From: Alphaproteobacteria bacterium
GTDB lineage: Bacteria > Pseudomonadota > Alphaproteobacteria > Rhizobiales > Hyphomicrobiaceae
Assembly: GCA_022600335.1 (NCBI GenBank)
Contig: JAHZKN010000186.1
Coordinates: 1 to 7,237, forward strand
Length of the DNA stretch: 7,237 bases
Direction of reading: 5' to 3'
Under the pieces are notes generated by a model that was not told the DNA's origin, did not search any database, and worked only from the letters and a program-made list of their open reading frames with translations. Below, in pieces: positions 5,733 to 7,237 of this stretch. A program made the position numbers and the translations under genes. Within the stretch, counting starts at the first letter, position 1. Every line of letters begins with the position of its first letter.

Positions 5733-6632
5733 CTATTCGGCTGCAACTTCCGTTTTATTTGGCTGCACCTCGGCCATGTAATCGGCCAACAGCGTTTCGC
5801 AAATCGTGCCAGGTTTATACTCTATGTCATCAATAGCCGACACCGGTGTGACTTCCGCTGCTGTTCCGGTAATGAAGCACTCTGAGAAGCTTGCGAGTTC
5901 GTCCGGCTTGATGACCCGCGTGATCACCTCGTAGCCGCGTTTTTCTGCAAGTCCAATCACCGTGCGGCGCGTGATGCCATCCAAAAAGCAATCAGGGGTG
6001 GGTGTGTGAATGACACCGTCTTTGATCAAAAAGACATTTGCGCCGGTGCACTCTGCAACGTAGCCACGGTAGTCGAGCATCAGCGCATCGGCAAAGCCCA
6101 GTCGCTCTGCACGGTGTTTTTCAATAGTGCAGATCATATAGAGTCCGGCCGCCTTGGCTTTTGACGGCGCTGTTGCAGGATCTGGCCGACGATATTTGGC
6201 CGAACAGATGCGAATGCCCTTGAGCCGCTCTTCCATTGGGAAGTAAGAGCCCCAGTCCCAGGCGGCAACCGCGACATGGACTTTTGTATGTTGAGCTGCA
6301 ACGCCCATCTGTTCGCTACCGCGCCACGCAATTGGCCGCACATAGCAATCTACCAAGTTGTTGGCAGTTACAACTTCTCGACACGCCGTATTGATTTTTT
6401 CAACGGTATAGGGAACCTCAAACTCCAAAACACGCGCACTCTCAAATAACCGCTCAGTGTGCTCGTTGAGTTTGTAGATTTCACCACCATAGGCGCGCTC
6501 ACCTTCAAAAACAGCGCTGCCATAGTGCAATGCATGTGACAATACGTGAAGGTTGGCCTCGCGCCAGGGCGAAAGGCGACCATTGAACCAGATGAAGCCA
6601 TCACGATCATGATAGGGCACGAGATCGGCCAT
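5733..6632 (-). CDS. ilvE: branched-chain amino acid aminotransferase (class IV, PLP-dependent)
   Basis: The 299-residue protein belongs to fold-type IV aminotransferases. It transfers the amino group between glutamate and the 2-oxo acids of leucine, isoleucine and valine in the cytoplasm. Visible landmarks are 'FIWFNGRLSPWREANLHVLSHALHYGSAVFEGERAY' (13-48), 'YVRPIAWRGSEQMGV' (97-111) and 'YRRPDPATAPSKAKAAGLY' (147-165), with the PLP Schiff-base lysine expected at Lys160. Further on come 'ADALMLDYRGYVAECTGANVF' (181-201, with Glu194 before the Asn), 'FLDGITRRTVIGLAEKRG' (216-233) and 'GTAAEVTPV' (256-264). All match the alphaproteobacterial IlvE form that I recall. The ATG at 6632 has AAGGA eight bases upstream (6641-6645). 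A TTG at 6650 would place that ribosome site inside the coding region, so it was rejected. The gene is divergent from a MarR-family regulator, a natural candidate to control it. D-amino acid aminotransferase or aminodeoxychorismate lyase are unlikely given these motifs. Confidence 0.94.
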   Translation of the reverse strand: MADLVPYHDRDGFIWFNGRLSPWREANLHVLSHALHYGSAVFEGERAYGGEIYKLNEHTERLFESARVLEFEVPYTVEKINTACREVVTANNLVDCYVRPIAWRGSEQMGVAAQHTKVHVAVAAWDWGSYFPMEERLKGIRICSAKYRRPDPATAPSKAKAAGLYMICTIEKHRAERLGFADALMLDYRGYVAECTGANVFLIKDGVIHTPTPDCFLDGITRRTVIGLAEKRGYEVITRVIKPDELASFSECFITGTAAEVTPVSAIDDIEYKPGTICETLLADYMAEVQPNKTEVAAE

Positions 6633-6720
6633 ATCTTCTATCCTTATCAAGGCATCAGCCGTGGAGCGGGGTCGCTATTCGCTGTCGGCTTATTGGCCTT
6701 CAGCAACTCGGCTCTTCTGA

Positions 6721-6740
6721 GGCACCAGAATTCTGGCGCC
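6721..6740. promoter_or_regulatory. imperfect 20-bp palindrome, candidate MarR-type operator
   Basis: The centre CCAGAATTCTGG (6725-6736) is a perfect 12-bp palindrome. Flanking GGC (6721-6723) and GCC (6738-6740) extend it to 20 bp with a single mismatched pair (6724/6737). An overlapping TGGCGCCA (6734-6741) is itself a perfect 8-mer palindrome. MarR dimers typically bind 16-20-bp palindromes in the promoter they share with a divergent target, so size, symmetry and position fit. Binding is not shown by the sequence. Confidence 0.45.
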
Positions 6741-6799
6741 AATCTTGGGCACCTGGCACCCGTGGGCGTAGAAGCGAGACAAGCGTCTCCAGTCACAAT

Positions 6800-6809
6800 C
6801 GACGCGTCG
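6800..6809. promoter_or_regulatory. 10-bp perfect palindrome upstream of the MarR gene
   Basis: CGACGCGTCG reads the same on both strands and lies about 47 bp before the MarR-family ATG, just upstream of the possible -35 box at 6821. It could be a second regulator site near the autoregulated promoter. At this length in moderately GC-rich DNA it could also be chance. Confidence 0.25.
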
Positions 6810-6856
6810 CATAAAATGACTTGCCACGAGTATCAATCGCATACAAATATGTCAAC

Positions 6857-7237
6857 ATGGCTGACGTATTGAAATACCCCACCAACCCAAACGTCTCTAA
6901 GGCGTCCAACGAGGACCATGAAGCCTTAGTGGCATGCGTTGAACTGTTGTTTTTTGCGTACCGCGATTTTACCGGTGACCCAGATGCTGTGTTGGAGGAA
7001 TATGGCTTTGGGCGTGCACATCACCGTGTTCTGCATTTCGTTTATCGCAACCCTGGCCTACGCGTTGCCCGGCTCCTCGACATCCTAAAAATCACCAAAC
7101 AAAGTTTGGCGCGCGTTCTCAAGCAACTGATCGATACTGGATTCATCATTCAAAAAACTGGCCCCCAGGACCGTCGCGAACGTCAGCTGTTCACAACCGA
7201 TCAGGGATCCGCTCTTGCCGAGAAGCTGACAAACTTA
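6857..7237 (+). CDS. MarR-family winged helix-turn-helix regulator, C-terminus cut by the window end
   Basis: The frame opens at ATG 6857 and runs without a stop through the last base, giving 127 residues; the C-terminal dimerisation helix lies outside the window. After an N-terminal helix ('DHEALVACVELLFFAYRDF', about 20-38), 'GFGRAHHRVLHFVYRNPGLRVARLLDILKITKQSLARVLKQLIDTGFI' (about 50-97) is a canonical MarR winged helix-turn-helix. The recognition helix is around 'TKQSLARVLKQL', and the wing follows as 'QKTGPQDRRERQLFTTDQG' (about 99-117) with the hallmark D-R-R-x-x-x-L-x-x-T-x-x-G. No Shine-Dalgarno precedes the ATG, and a competing ATG at 6849 is out of frame. MarR proteins usually repress their own gene and a divergent neighbour and respond to small ligands. 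The neighbour is ilvE, so control of it is a reasonable inference; the ligand cannot be told. Confidence 0.9.
   Translation, partial: MADVLKYPTNPNVSKASNEDHEALVACVELLFFAYRDFTGDPDAVLEEYGFGRAHHRVLHFVYRNPGLRVARLLDILKITKQSLARVLKQLIDTGFIIQKTGPQDRRERQLFTTDQGSALAEKLTNL

Larger units (their letters stand above)
6633..6856. promoter_or_regulatory. shared ilvE/marR promoter region
   Basis: This 224-bp region separates two divergent genes and must contain both promoters. It holds an imperfect 20-bp palindrome (6721-6740), a hairpin GAGAC/GTCTC (6776-6789) and a perfect 10-bp palindrome CGACGCGTCG (6800-6809). The hexamer GGCACC occurs three times (6721, 6748, 6755). For the MarR gene, TTGCCA (6821-6826) and TACAAAT (6842-6848) are weak -35/-10 candidates. 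They would put the transcript start nearly at the ATG, so the mRNA could be almost leaderless. For ilvE I see no convincing boxes. Confidence 0.55.

Noticed and set aside
6633..6650. TTG start at 6650 for ilvE
   Set aside because: The AAGGA ribosome site lies between this TTG and the ATG at 6632 with ideal spacing for the ATG, and the conserved N-terminus does not need the extra six residues.

Overview
The window looks like ordinary chromosome from a moderate-GC alphaproteobacterium, most likely order Hyphomicrobiales (Rhizobiales). The evidence is the kind of protein encoded: the C-terminus of a Tat-translocated repetitive protein of the TIGR03808 type, a VpsF-type polysaccharide polymerase, and a branched-chain aminotransferase divergent from a MarR-family regulator. 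The exact genus cannot be read from the sequence. I see no tRNA, rRNA, CRISPR array, insertion sequence or phage gene.

Layout. (1) Positions 1-438 (+) hold the 3' end of the repeat-rich TIGR03808-like protein. It runs convergently into (2) a minus-strand run of four genes. In transcription order these are a FAD-dependent oxidoreductase of the phytoene desaturase/PYROXD2 type (4784-3159), the ribosome-rescue hydrolase arfB (3149-2730), hydroxypyruvate isomerase hyi (2672-1905) and a VpsF/Wzy-like membrane protein (1775-459). The gaps are 9, 57 and 129 bp. The first pair is probably translationally coupled and the first three could be one operon; vpsF may have its own promoter. (3) A 271-bp spacer (4785-5055) separates the oxidoreductase from a divergent 81-residue two-helix membrane protein (5056-5301, +). 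(4) That gene meets, with only 5 bp between stop codons, a gene for a small, very basic, Cys-rich exported protein (5576-5307, -). (5) Branched-chain aminotransferase ilvE (6632-5733, -) is divergent from a MarR-family regulator (6857 to the window end, +). Their shared 224-bp intergenic region contains near-perfect palindromes that are good operator candidates.

The genes do not form one pathway. hyi links glyoxylate/hydroxypyruvate metabolism, ilvE branched-chain amino acid metabolism, arfB rescue of stalled ribosomes, and the vpsF-like gene envelope polysaccharide. The least characterised parts are the small membrane protein, the Cys-rich exported protein and the palindromes between ilvE and the MarR gene. 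I found no convincing sign of a new multi-gene system.
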